From Allomyces macrogynus ATCC 38327 (Eukaryota; Blastocladiomycota; Blastocladiomycetes; Blastocladiales; Blastocladiaceae): a DNA stretch of 23,229 nt. This document shows positions 12,175-21,266 of the stretch, in pieces. The stretch's first letter is position 1, and each line of letters opens with the position of its first letter. The stretch is from assembly GCA_000151295.1 (NCBI GenBank), contig GG745334.1, positions 824,528 through 847,756 on the forward strand, given 5' to 3'. A model generated the notes under the pieces. The model searched no databases, was not told where the DNA came from, and saw only the letters and a list, made by a program, of their open reading frames with translations. The position numbers were made by a program, and so were the translations under genes.

Positions 12175-15100
12175 ATGGATCCTTCGCTCTACGACGAGTT
12201 TGGCAACTACATTGGCCCGGACCTCGACGACGAGAACGACGACGATGGCCTGCTCGGAGCGCTCCCCGCGGGCCCTGCAGGACCACGCTATGGCGGCCAG
12301 GACGACGAGGACGAGGACATGTTTGGCGCCGGCGCCGAGCCGCCAAACGCAGCCGACGTGGTCATGACCGAGGCCTCGGCCATGCAAATTGTGCTGCACG
12401 AGGACAAGGACTATTATCCGTCCGCGTCCGAGGTCTACGGCGCCGACGTCGAGACGCTCGTCCAGGAAGAGGACGCGCAGCCGCTCTCAGAACCAATCAT
12501 TGCGCCCGTCAAGGTCAAGAGCTTCCAAGTGCTCGAAAAGGATTTGCCCGAGACAACGTATTCCAAAGAGTACGTGGCCGCGTTTTTCTGGTTGACAACA
12601 GCGCTGCACATCACGAGTTGCGCAACGTTCTTCTGTTTTGCATGTCGCATCAAATAGACTTAACACTGCCTCGCTCCACCTGGCTTCTCGCTGATCCATA
12701 GCTTCCTCGTCGAATTGTCGCGCCATCCTGATCTCGTTCGCAACGTGGCCGTCGTCGGCCACTTACACCACGGGAAAACCGCGCTCATGGACATGCTCGT
12801 CGAGCAGACGCACCCGACGCTGCGATGGGACGTTGAAAAGACCAACCGGTACACGGACGTGCACATGCTCGAGCGCGACCGCGGTCTGTCCATCAAGTGC
12901 GCGCCCATGTCCCTCGTCATGCAGGATCTGCGCTGCAAGTCCTACCTGCTGCACGTCATGGACACGCCTGGGCACGTAGATTTTGTGGACGAGGCCGTGG
13001 CCGCGCTGCGGCTCGCCGACGGCGCAATTGTCGTGGTTGATGCGGTCGAAGGGGTCATGGTCAGCACAGAGCGGCTGTTGCGCAAGATTGTTGCCGATAG
13101 TACGCCGTTTGTCCTGGTCGTCAACAAGATTGACCGGCTCATCATGGAGCTCAAGCTACCGCCGATGGATGCGTACTTCAAGCTGCTGCACGTGATTGAA
13201 GAAGTAAACACGATCGTCGGTGGGCTCGTTCCGCCGGAGCGCGCTGATGAGTTGCGCGTCAGCCCGGAGCGAGGCAACGTGTGCTTTGCCTCGACCGAGT
13301 TTGGTTTCTCGTTCTCGCTCCTGTCGTTTGCCCACTTGTATTGCGAGTCGTATGGTACTGGCCTTTTCCTGTTCGGAAATCACGCCGCGCGGTCATGTCG
13401 AGTTTGACTGAACCGAGTCGTTTTACCGTATTGTAGAGGGTATCGACCCGAAAATGCTCGCGCGCCGGCTATGGGGTAATGTCTACTACCAGCCCTCAAC
13501 GCGCGGTTTCTCGCGCACCGCCGGCAAGGGCGGCGTGCGGTCTTTTGTGCACTTCATTCTCGAGCCGCTTTACAAGCTGTTTGCCGTGACGCTCGGCGAG
13601 TCGGCCGACCACATCAAGCAAGTCCTGACGGACCTCGGCATCCCAATCAAGAAATCCGAGCTCGAAATGGACGTGGCACCGTTACTGCGGCTCGTCATGA
13701 CACGGTTCTTTGGCACGGCCGCCGGGTTTGTAGACATGGTTGCGCGCGCCTTGCCGAGTCCCGTTGCGCACGCCAAAACGTGGGTCGAGCGGCACTACAC
13801 GGGCGACTTGACCGACGAGATTGTGCCGGCCATGCAGCGGTGTGCGCTCGACGACGACGCGCCGCTCGTGATCCACGTGGCCAAATTGTTCCCGCGCGAC
13901 GACGCGTCCACGTTTGATGCGCTTGGCCGCATCGTCTCGGGTACCGTGCGCAAGGGCCAGGCCGTGCGCGTGCTCGGCGAGGGTTACTCGATCGAGGATG
14001 AGGAGGATTCGGCCAAGGCCATGGTCGCGAGCGTCGCCGTCTACGCGACGCGGTACAGTATTAACGTCGCGGAACTCACGGCGGGTAATTGGGTCCTGCT
14101 CGGTGGCGTCACGGCAAGTATTGTCAAGACGGCGACGATTGTCGACGCGCAGCACCCGCTGACCGAGGATATGCGCATCTTTGCGCCGCTGCGGCACGTG
14201 ACGCAGTCGGTCGTTAAGGTCGCGATTGAGCCCGTGCACCCGTCGGAACTGCCCAAGATGCTCGACGGCCTGCGCAAGATCAACAAGTCCTACCCGCTCG
14301 CCGTGACCAAGGTGGAAGAGTCGGGCGAGCACGTGCTGTTTGGGCCCGGCGAGCTGTACCTCGACTGCGTGCTTCACGATCTGCGCCGCCAGTACGCCGA
14401 TATCGAAATCAAGGTGTCCGACCCGGTCACCAAGTTTGCCGAGACGGTCTGTGAAACGTCGGCGCTCAAGTGCTTTGCCGAGTCGCCGAATAAGCGCAAC
14501 AAGCTCACGATGCTTGCCGAGCCCTTGGACCCGCAAATCGCGCGCGATATCGAGAATGGCGTCATCACGTCCGACTTGCCGGCGCGGCAGCGCGCGCAGC
14601 ATTTTGAACAGCAGTACGGGTGGGACGTGTTGGCAAGTCGGTCGATTTGGGCGTTTGGGCCGGACTCGCGCGGCCCGAACCTGCTGCTTGACGACACGCT
14701 GCCGGGCGAAGTCGACAAGAAGCTCGTGCGCGCCGTGGCCGAGAGCATCAAGCAAGGGTTCCAGTGGGGCACGCGCGAGGGCCCGCTCTGCGACGAGCCA
14801 ATGCGGGAAGTGCAGATGCGCATGGTCGGTGCCGAGATTGCGCAAGAGGCGATGCACCGCGGTGGTGGGCAGCTGATTCCGACGGCCCGCCGGCTCGTGC
14901 ACGCGTCGTTCCTGATGGCGGCACCACGGTTGATGGAGCCTGTCTACTTTGTCGAGGTTCAGGCACCCGCCGACTGTGTTGCCGCCGTCTACCAGGTGCT
15001 CGCGCGGCGCCGTGGCCACGTCACGCAGGATGCGCCAAAAGCCGGTACGCCGCTCACGACGGTGCGCGCCTACCTGCCCGTCATGGACGCGTTTGGGTTC

Positions 15101-15370
15101 GAGACGGACCTGCGCACGCACACGCAGGGCCAGGCATTTGCGCAGTCTGTGTTTGATCATTTCCAAATGGTGCCAGGCGACCCGCTCGACCGCAATATTG
15201 TCCTGCGCCCGCTCGAGCCGTCGCCGGCGCCGCACCTCGCTCGCGACTTTATGATCAAGACGCGCCGTCGCAAGGGGCTCGCCGAGGACGTGTCGGTGGC
15301 CAAATTCCTGGACGATCCGATGCTAGTTGAGCTGGCGCGCCAGGAGCTCGGACAGGCGTCGTTCTTGTAG
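12175..15370 (+). CDS. SNU114: U5 snRNP GTPase Snu114 (EFTUD2, EF-2-like)
   Basis: Spliceosomal GTPase of the U5 snRNP that, with Prp8 and Brr2, controls activation and disassembly of the spliceosome. Exons 12175-12569, 12702-13354 and 13437-15370 join in frame to 993 aa, the usual family length. It opens with [15 protein letters not shown] and an acidic N-terminal region, as in EFTUD2. GTPase motifs: G1 GHLHHGKT (residues 151-158, the Snu114 variant of GHVDHGK), G3 DTPGH (219-223), G4 NKID (273-276). EF-2-like later domains follow: WGNVYYQP after the second junction, [32 protein letters not shown] and the C-terminal [10 protein letters not shown]. The two introns (132 and 82 nt) use donors GTACGT and GTACTG. 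The second acceptor is TTGTAG at 13436, not the next AG, because only this keeps YEGIDP in frame. It looks intact. Confidence 0.97.
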
Positions 15371-16123
15371 GTTTTGCTGATGGGTTCGCTGGGCCTCGTG
15401 CCTGGAGGAATGACATCGAGTTTGATAGCCCATTGTTGGTGGTTCCCGGCCTGACTTGCGCTCCATTTGCTGCGCAACGGTGTTCAATGGTGCCCAACCT
15501 CAGGCCCCTGAGCGCTTGTCAGCGGCGAGGGCGATGCCGCGCTTTGGTGGGGCCGAGTTTGCAAAGTGATCAAATTGTGATCTGCCTTCGCATGCAGCAA
15601 CTCGGCACGTTCTATCTGTCTTATCTGACGCAGAAGCGCCCTGGGACCATGTCATTCCGCCTCGACGCGGTTGTTGTTGCCGCACGCAGCACCAAATCCT
15701 CAGACACCAAGCGACCAATGACAACGACACTAATTGCACGCCGCTGCAGCTGGACCGAGAGCGTGTCCAGAAGAATTCGAAACCCACCACACCCATGGAT
15801 CCGCTCGACCAACCTGCCAAACAAGACTTCAACCAGCTTTGCGGCTCCAAGCTCGATGGGAACTACATTTGGCCGCCGGAAGCACGTTGTGCCAATTTTG
15901 TCGCCGATGAGATGGTCCAGAGGGTGGGACGGTGCTTGGAGACCAAAAATACAACGGCAGGGTCGTCGCTCTGTGTGCAGGTCGACCGTCAGGGGGCAAA
16001 CACGGAGGGGCCAAGGTGATCGATCTGGTTGTCCGGGTTTCTGTCCACCACCGCGACTGTCGCTGGCGCATCTCGTTTCCACTTTCCAGCTCTCTTGCCC
16101 GCATCGGCAACCTCGTCAACGCC
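15371..16123. other. Intergenic, 0.75 kb, with one unexplained open frame
   Basis: Between Snu114 and the first beta-helix gene. Frames overlap on both strands around 15640-16080. Only one plus-strand frame (15795-16019) has a protein-like composition and it is described separately. No repeat or RNA gene was recognised. Confidence 0.4.
15795..16019 (+). CDS. Hypothetical small ORF, unrecognised
   Basis: A 74-codon frame beginning MDPLDQPAKQDFNQL, with a balanced composition (Trp, Tyr, Asn, Cys, Asp) that stands out from the Arg/Ser-rich chance frames around it. The same frame is open upstream for about 35 more codons without another ATG, so it could be the end of a spliced or broken gene. 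No domain recognised. A competing minus-strand frame covers the same bases. Real coding status is doubtful. Confidence 0.25.
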   Translation: MDPLDQPAKQDFNQLCGSKLDGNYIWPPEARCANFVADEMVQRVGRCLETKNTTAGSSLCVQVDRQGANTEGPR

Positions 16124-17425
16124 ATGGCCGCAATTTCTGCCTTCGATCTTGGTTTTCCATATCCGCAACAACGCTCGTACTCGAGACGACGGCGCAAAGT
16201 CGGTCTCTCGCCGACGACCTTCTGTGCCGTTCTATTTCATGCCGCTGCTCTCGTCGTTCTCGTTGCGCTCATGATTGCACCCGCGCGCGCCGCGACGTTG
16301 TACTTGAACGCTACCACGGCCGTCGCGGCAGGCCTGCGCTGGGGCAACTCGACCGCGCCGTTCCAGACGCTCGTGGAGGCGTAGTCCGCGCTACCCGCCA
16401 GTTCAGCATCGAATCCCGTGCGCCTGGTGTTGGCACCAGGCCGATATGCATTGCCTGCGACCCCGTGGCAATTCAACGATGCCGTGCTCATCCACGAGCC
16501 CGCTGTTTGGTCGGGTGCGCCCGTGCAAATCGTTGCCCACCTGACACACGCATCTCTCCAAGGCCCGATCATCACGCTCAACAGCGGCACCGTTGTCACC
16601 TGGTCCGGCGTCACGTTTCCCATTTTCGAAGCTACCAACGCTGCCGTTTTGGCCGTCAACCGATGGTCGATTATTACTGTCGACAGCTGCGCGGTCGTGA
16701 TCATCGACGTGTGCAATATTGTGGGTCCGTTAAATCTACCAGTATCGCAAGGTCACCAAACTGTTGCCGCGCGCCGTGCGGCTCAGATGGTCCAAGTGTA
16801 GGGAGCGGCAGCAAGCAAGCACTGTTCCGGGTCGAGGCGTGAGGTGCCGGTTCCCTGACCGTGCATAGCTCAACATTCTCGTCGACGGCAGTCGACCTGT
16901 CCGCGACTGATACAGCGCAGCTCACTCTCCGCACGTCGCACATGCGCCAAGTGTGGGCTCAAACTGAGCGCGGAATCTTCAACTCTGCAGGCGGCGCTCG
17001 CTTCGACATTGCCTCGGCCGAGTTGACGGGTAATTTGGCAAGGCAACCATATTCTGTTTTGCTCGTCTGCGCTCAAAAAAACCTCCACCACTTGCCGCTT
17101 TGCTAATCGGCGTGTGTCTGGCCTTCTCCACCATTTTTCACCAGGTTGGACCGACACACTGCTCCAGGCCTCTGGCACATCGCACATTGAAATGCAGGAA
17201 TTGGCTGTGACGGTCGTATGGAGCACTTTCACTGGCCAATTTGGGCTCGCGTGGGTGACCGAATACGTGACGATCTTGGCCGTACTCACGACGTTTATCA
17301 ATCTTGACTTGTCCTCATGCGCTGGTGGTCTGATCGGAGTCGATGACATCACGTCATTTTCCACAATTCTGACGGATTTCAAGAACTGGCCACCCGGCAA
17401 CTGCTGCCCACGCCAAGTAAAAGCA
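16124..17425 (+). pseudogene. Secreted parallel beta-helix protein, copy A (two nonsense codons)
   Basis: The start MAAISAFDLG leads to a basic stretch (RSYSRRRRK) and one hydrophobic signal or anchor segment ending in ARA-ATLYLNATT, so the product was extracellular or membrane-bound. The body has the alternating hydrophobic, Thr/Ser/Asn-rich pattern of right-handed beta-helix repeats (GSLTVHSSTFSS, FDIASAELTG, HIEMQELAVT). Two introns keep the frame: 16725-16801 (77 nt) joins CNIVG to SGSKQALFRVE, and 17030-17144 (115 nt) joins AELTG to WTDTLLQ. Two in-frame stops interrupt it, TAG at 16382-16384 and TGA at 16840-16842; each is one C-to-T step from a sense codon (CAG, CGA). No indel is needed. 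The 3' end is unclear after about 17400. Surface or sensory roles are only guesses. Confidence 0.6.
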
Positions 17426-17521
17426 TGATGCGCCTTGCGCCTGACTGCCACGGCTACAAATCGACCAGTGACCTGGCAAGTTGGAACAGCACCATCTTCC
17501 CAATCGTCCATCTAGTCCCCC

Positions 17522-17719
17522 ATGAACGTTGCTTCCTCGTCAACACGAACCATGCCTCGCACGCACTTGACACAACGATCCATGGCCAGCTTTTGGGCCA
17601 TGCTCATGGTTGGTGTGCTTGCAACTGTCATTGTGCTCCTTGCTCAAGCGCCAGCACACGTCAATGCTGGGTCCCACAAGTTTCAAGACACAGGCGACGC
17701 CTGGCCTCAGTGGCGCTGA
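17522..17719 (+). pseudogene. Signal-peptide exon of a second secreted protein, truncated
   Basis: Starts possible at 17522, 17552 or 17582. The last gives a short n-region and a strong hydrophobic core (VGVLATVIVLLAQAPA) ending in a typical cleavage region (HVNA). The mature part then runs only 17 residues, through QDTGDAWPQW, to a TGA at 17717. CpG-poor foreign DNA begins just after. Across the island, 21484 onward encodes a beta-helix protein whose first residues include a similar LDTGDGIGQ motif, so this may be the 5' piece of the interrupted gene or of a sister copy. Confidence 0.5.
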
Positions 17720-17950
17720 TGCGGCTACTTGCTACTGCTGAAGGCGATTGGAACAATGGACTCAATGAACCCACCCATCTTGAACACAGTGCTCAAACAT
17801 GGCGAGCCTCCAGCATTGAACCTTGTGCTCACTGACACATTGCAAAGAGAAACAATGATAATGAAATGAATGTTATTTTTTTTGTGACATCCCTTTTCCC
17901 CCCATAGACGATGAATATTTACAAACAGGCGACAAGCCAATGAAACTCTT

Positions 17951-17978
17951 CCAACCAACCAACCAACCAACCAACCAA
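17951..17978. repeat. (CCAA)7 microsatellite
   Basis: Seven perfect CCAA units, with further CCAACCA copies near 18000. It lies close to the left border of the CpG-poor island. Tetranucleotide runs often sit near transposon ends, but no functional claim is made. Confidence 0.95.
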
Positions 17979-18149
17979 TGTTGATCCAGCCAAAGATCCA
18001 ACCAACCACCTCATCATGCATGCATATGAACCACCTCCTGCCCATTCAACAGCATGCACCACTCGTGCACCACTCATGCACCATGACGCGCCCCTTGGCA
18101 TGCACAGAGCCATGCGCCTACCAGTGGGACTAACCATTGTCAGCACTGC

Positions 18150-18236
18150 AACCATGGTGGTCATGGTTGCAGTTGTGGTGGTCATGCTGATAGTCATTAC
18201 CACAGTGGTGGTTGTTGTCATCATTGTCATCATGTG
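18150..18236. repeat. Low-complexity GTGGTCATG-like block
   Basis: Degenerate repeats of GTGGT, GTCAT and CATGGT. On the plus strand it translates within a 116-codon frame (18016-18366) as a Val/Ile/Met run that mimics a membrane helix; on the minus strand it gives poly-Thr/Met. Both are better explained by simple sequence than by a gene. Confidence 0.6.
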
Positions 18237-18602
18237 CAGCCCAAAACCTAACCAATCAGCAGGCTGCTCCAAACACAGCAAATGCATTGCTTGCTGCAGT
18301 CAGTTTTCGATTGTCACTGCTGTCATTGGTTTTTGCACGGTTATCTGTCAATGGTGGTATTTATAGAAAGATGTATTGCTGCCTCACTCTCACTGCTACC
18401 ATTCACCACACTTAAGATATCAATCTGGTGTTTTACCCTTCCACCAGCATTTCTGTTGATGTTGCAGCCCTGTCTTGCTGAGATCAACTGCTTGGTCTAA
18501 AAAGATGCATTCCAAAGTCAGCAACTGGGTTATAAATTAGACATGATGATGGAGAACTTGTACCATAAGTCTCCAGAGCAGCCTGCCCTCAGCATGCAGA
18601 AC

Positions 18603-18835
18603 TCACTCATCCTCATGCTCATAAAACAGGAGATATGCCTTCTCCCCACAATTGGCCTGCATCAACTTGTTGCCACCACCCAAATGAAAGACTCCCTCAT
18701 CATCAAACAGGAACCATTCTTGAGCAGGACAGGCCAGTGCAGAGTTGAGCCAAGCCACCACAGCTGTGTAGTGCCCTGAATATGGGCTGGATCCAAGGCC
18801 ATTGATCTGCCACTGGATCACAACAGTGTTGTGAG
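18603..18835 (-). pseudogene. Ubiquitin-specific protease (USP, peptidase C19), C-terminal fragment
   Basis: The minus-strand frame ends with the hallmark C-terminal block of USP deubiquitinases: SSPYSGHYTAVV, containing the catalytic His of GHY (codon at 18773-18771), then WFLFDDE with the usual aromatic and acidic residues, then CGEKAYLLFYE just before the stop at 18603. In the family this block follows the finger/palm region and lies several hundred residues after the catalytic Cys box (GLxNxGNTCxxNS). The frame is open only to about 18917 and I see no Cys box upstream on this strand, so only the tail of the enzyme survives. It contains no CpG, like the rest of the island. It may be cargo of the mobile element or a relic of another insertion. 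The plus strand over the same bases is also open but shows no motif. Confidence 0.8.
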
Positions 18836-18892
18836 TCAGGCCTACTTCAAAGAGCTTGCCCAAGACACATGGGCTGCCAATCCACACAATGA

Positions 18893-19240
18893 GCAGCAGA
18901 ATTCCTGGTTGCAGCAATCACCCAGATTGTCAAGTATCAGCACAAGCTTGATCACATGCAGTGGCAACAGCAGCAAATCAGCCTGCTGCAGCTGCTGCAG
19001 CTGCTGCAGCAAGAGGCAAGCCAGCTCAATGAGGAGCTTTTTGAGCAACTTGAGGACATGGGCAAACTTTTCTTGCCCAAGCAACACCAAAGCCAAGGCC
19101 AGCAGCAAGAACATGAGCCAAGTGATGGCAACTTGATTGCAGAAAGTGACTCTGGCAGTCAACCTGCTGATGTGCCCATGGCTGAAGCTGGACAAGAACT
19201 GCCTTGTGGCCTTGAGTTTACAGACCTAGTGGGGCTATGA
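18893..19240 (+). other. Gln/Leu-rich coiled-coil frame, possible N-terminal exon of the Fanzor gene
   Basis: An open plus-strand frame with heptad-like LLQLLQLLQQEASQLNEELF, followed by a Gln/Glu/Asp-rich acidic segment and a stop at 19238-19240. It contains repeated CTGCAG units (about 18980-19008). Composition suggests past coding, and it lies directly upstream of the Fanzor frame in the same orientation but in a different frame. It could be an N-terminal exon or an unrelated relic. The opposite strand gives a poly-Leu frame, which I disregard. Confidence 0.35.
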
Positions 19241-21266
19241 CTGTTTCAAAGTGCCCATGCCTGGCATGCACCAGATGCAGCTGCAGCAGCAAGTGCAGCC
19301 AGGGCATGCCAAACAGCAAGGACTGGCCCAACTGTTTGGACCATTGAACCTGCAGGGGGATCAGTTGTGGCCTGATGACTTGGGACTCGACATGATCAAG
19401 GTGCCACAGCCAAGGGTGGCAAATGATGTGCCACCATACGACTTGGTTGGTGTGTCTGAGGGCAAAAATGTGAATGAGCATGACCCACAACAAGGGCCAA
19501 CAGCGCCATTTCTGATCATGTGTGTGGTGCCCATTCGACACCCAAAACACCCTGTCCTCAATGATCAAGAGTGGAGGGCTCAGCACAATGAAAATCATCA
19601 GAAGTGTGGCAATGAGCATCACCAAGAAGGTCCAGGAGGCCCATCTGTTACATGCACACAAGGTATGAGTCTCTAATCATGGCAGAAACTATGAGCAGAA
19701 TCTAACATTCCATACTTATTATTACAGAATGACAAGGTCACCACAGCATGTGTGCTTGGTGGTGAGACCTAGGCAAAACAGTGTCCCACCTTGAAGCCAC
19801 AACTGCTCAAGTCCATGCCATTCTTGCCAACAATGTGCCACCCCAACTACATCCAGGACAAAATTCAGACCTGGGATTGAAAGAGTGACAGTCCAGCTGA
19901 GTATGCTGAATGCATGTTTTGGGACTTGGCAGGGCATTGGACCAGGCATCTCACAGGCCAGTCCAACCTGACCAAGCGCCTGTTGCAGTTTTGGGCCAGG
20001 GACCCAAGTCTCAAGGCCTACATGGATGGCAAGCCCACGCTCAAGACACACCAGATGGATGAGATTCTTGCTGCAACCAGGTACATGTTGTCAAGGATGC
20101 ACAGTATCATGCAGTGTGTGCTGTGCTCCTTTGTTGCCAAGATGACGTTCCAGAAAAACAACCACAAGCAGTCCTTTTTGGATGCCTTGGATGCTCAACT
20201 CATGAATCCCATGGACGCCTCCATCAAGCTGGTGTTGATCATGTTTGGGAATGCTGGTGCATCAAACCCATGTGGTTGCTCCATGCCTGTCAAGCAGTTT
20301 ATCCGCCATCTTGTGCATGCTGGAGCTCAGGTCATGCTTGTTGATGAGTATTACACCTCAAAAAAGTGTGCTGTCTGTGGAATGGACCTGGTACAAGACC
20401 CAGACGCATGGGGCCCCAAGCACTGCAAGGGACCATGCCATTGGGTGATTTCGCGTGATTGCAATGCTGCCTTCAATATTTTCTGGGTGGGCATCTGTGA
20501 TGGGATTGTCAACTGGGATGTGCCAGTGGTGTGGAAGAACAGTGGCCACCCACTCTTGCTTGCCTGGTGAGAAATTCATTGTTGCAGAGATGCACTGGCC
20601 ACTGTGGCTGCAGCTTTGGCTGCAGCTGCCAACACTGTCAACAATTCTGGTGATGATGGAAATGATGACTTTGATGGTGGTGGACCTGGCTCAATGCCTC
20701 CCATGCTTCCACCCCAACTGCCACAAAAAATCGAAATGCACTTGAATGCCATCAGCCCCATGGAGGCACTGTCAGACAGTGATGATAGTGATGGAGGCAA
20801 GTGGCAAGGTGATGGACATGGAAAGTGTGGTAAGATGTTGTCATGCAAGGCTTAGAAAGTGTCAGTGGTAGGTACCAAGACCACCAGGTTGATGTGCACA
20901 ATGCACAAGACTGCAGGTGGTGTGCTGATGGCTGACAAGCCCATGCCAAGAAAGACCCAGCACAAGCGTAAGCAGTTGAGACATGCCAAGAGCAGTGGAT
21001 CCAGCAGTGAAGTGCTGCTTGAGACTGCTCCACCCACCAAGGCGGCCAAGACCAAGGTGTGGACCAGCACATCAGCAGTGTCCACAGCATCAAGTTCACA
21101 TCAAGCTGCTCCAAGTCGGGCAGCCAAGAAGGATGCGCTCATGCAGTTGCATTCATAGTATCGTCAAGCAAAGCCAATGCAAGAGGCGACTGAGCCCATA
21201 GACATGGACCAAGGTGCTGATGTGGAAAGTGGCAGCAACTACAGTGGGAGTGATGATGTTGTTTGA
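19230..21266 (+). pseudogene. Fanzor (eukaryotic TnpB-like RNA-guided nuclease) pseudogene
   Basis: Fanzor proteins are RuvC-type nucleases guided by an RNA from their own transposon. The C-terminal signature is clear: a basic bridging segment (SFVAKMTFQKNNHKQSFL), the RuvC-II strand VLIMFGNAGAS with PVKQFIRHL, then VDEYYTSKKCAVCG (Glu codon 20346-20348, candidate for the relocated Fanzor catalytic Glu), the second zinc pair in CKGPC, and RuvC-III RDCNAAFNI (Asp codon 20457-20459). A candidate RuvC-I Asp is in HDPQQG (codon 19482-19484), followed by FLIMCVVPIRHP; this is less certain. A tail after the nuclease has an acidic block and a basic NLS-like stretch (PRKTQHKRKQLRHAK). From 19728 to the final TGA (21264-21266) one frame holds with no indel but carries stops at 19770, 19878, 20568, 20853 and 21156. 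The likely intron 19663-19727 leaves the exons out of phase by one base. Best read as an inactivated copy. Confidence 0.85.
19663..19727 (+). other. Probable intron inside the Fanzor pseudogene
   Basis: 65 nt with donor GTATGAGT, a CTAAC branch-like site at 19702-19706 and acceptor TTATTATTACAG. It is markedly AT-richer than both sides. Protein-like frames exist on each side (…PSVTCTQ before, NDKVTTACVLGG after). As drawn, the joined exons are out of phase by one nucleotide, which may be a further disabling change. Confidence 0.6.

Noticed and set aside
13682..15235. 517-codon minus-strand frame opposite Snu114
   Set aside because: Arg/His/Val-rich shadow of a strongly conserved GTPase; no domain.
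18016..18366. 116-codon frame with a hydrophobic Val/Ile run resembling a transmembrane protein
   Set aside because: Produced by degenerate simple repeats; no independent support for coding.
18543..18779. Plus-strand frame beginning MMMENLYHK after a TATAAAT-like sequence at 18531
   Set aside because: It is antisense to the USP C-terminal block, which has unmistakable motifs on the minus strand.
18842..19195. Minus-strand Leu-rich frame upstream of the USP fragment, considered as the missing USP part
   Set aside because: Poly-Leu from CTGCAG repeats, different frame, and no catalytic Cys box.
19770..21158. Stop-codon reassignment or programmed readthrough to rescue the Fanzor frame
   Set aside because: Both TAG and TGA occur in frame, and TAG and TGA end the normal genes in this window, so decay is simpler.
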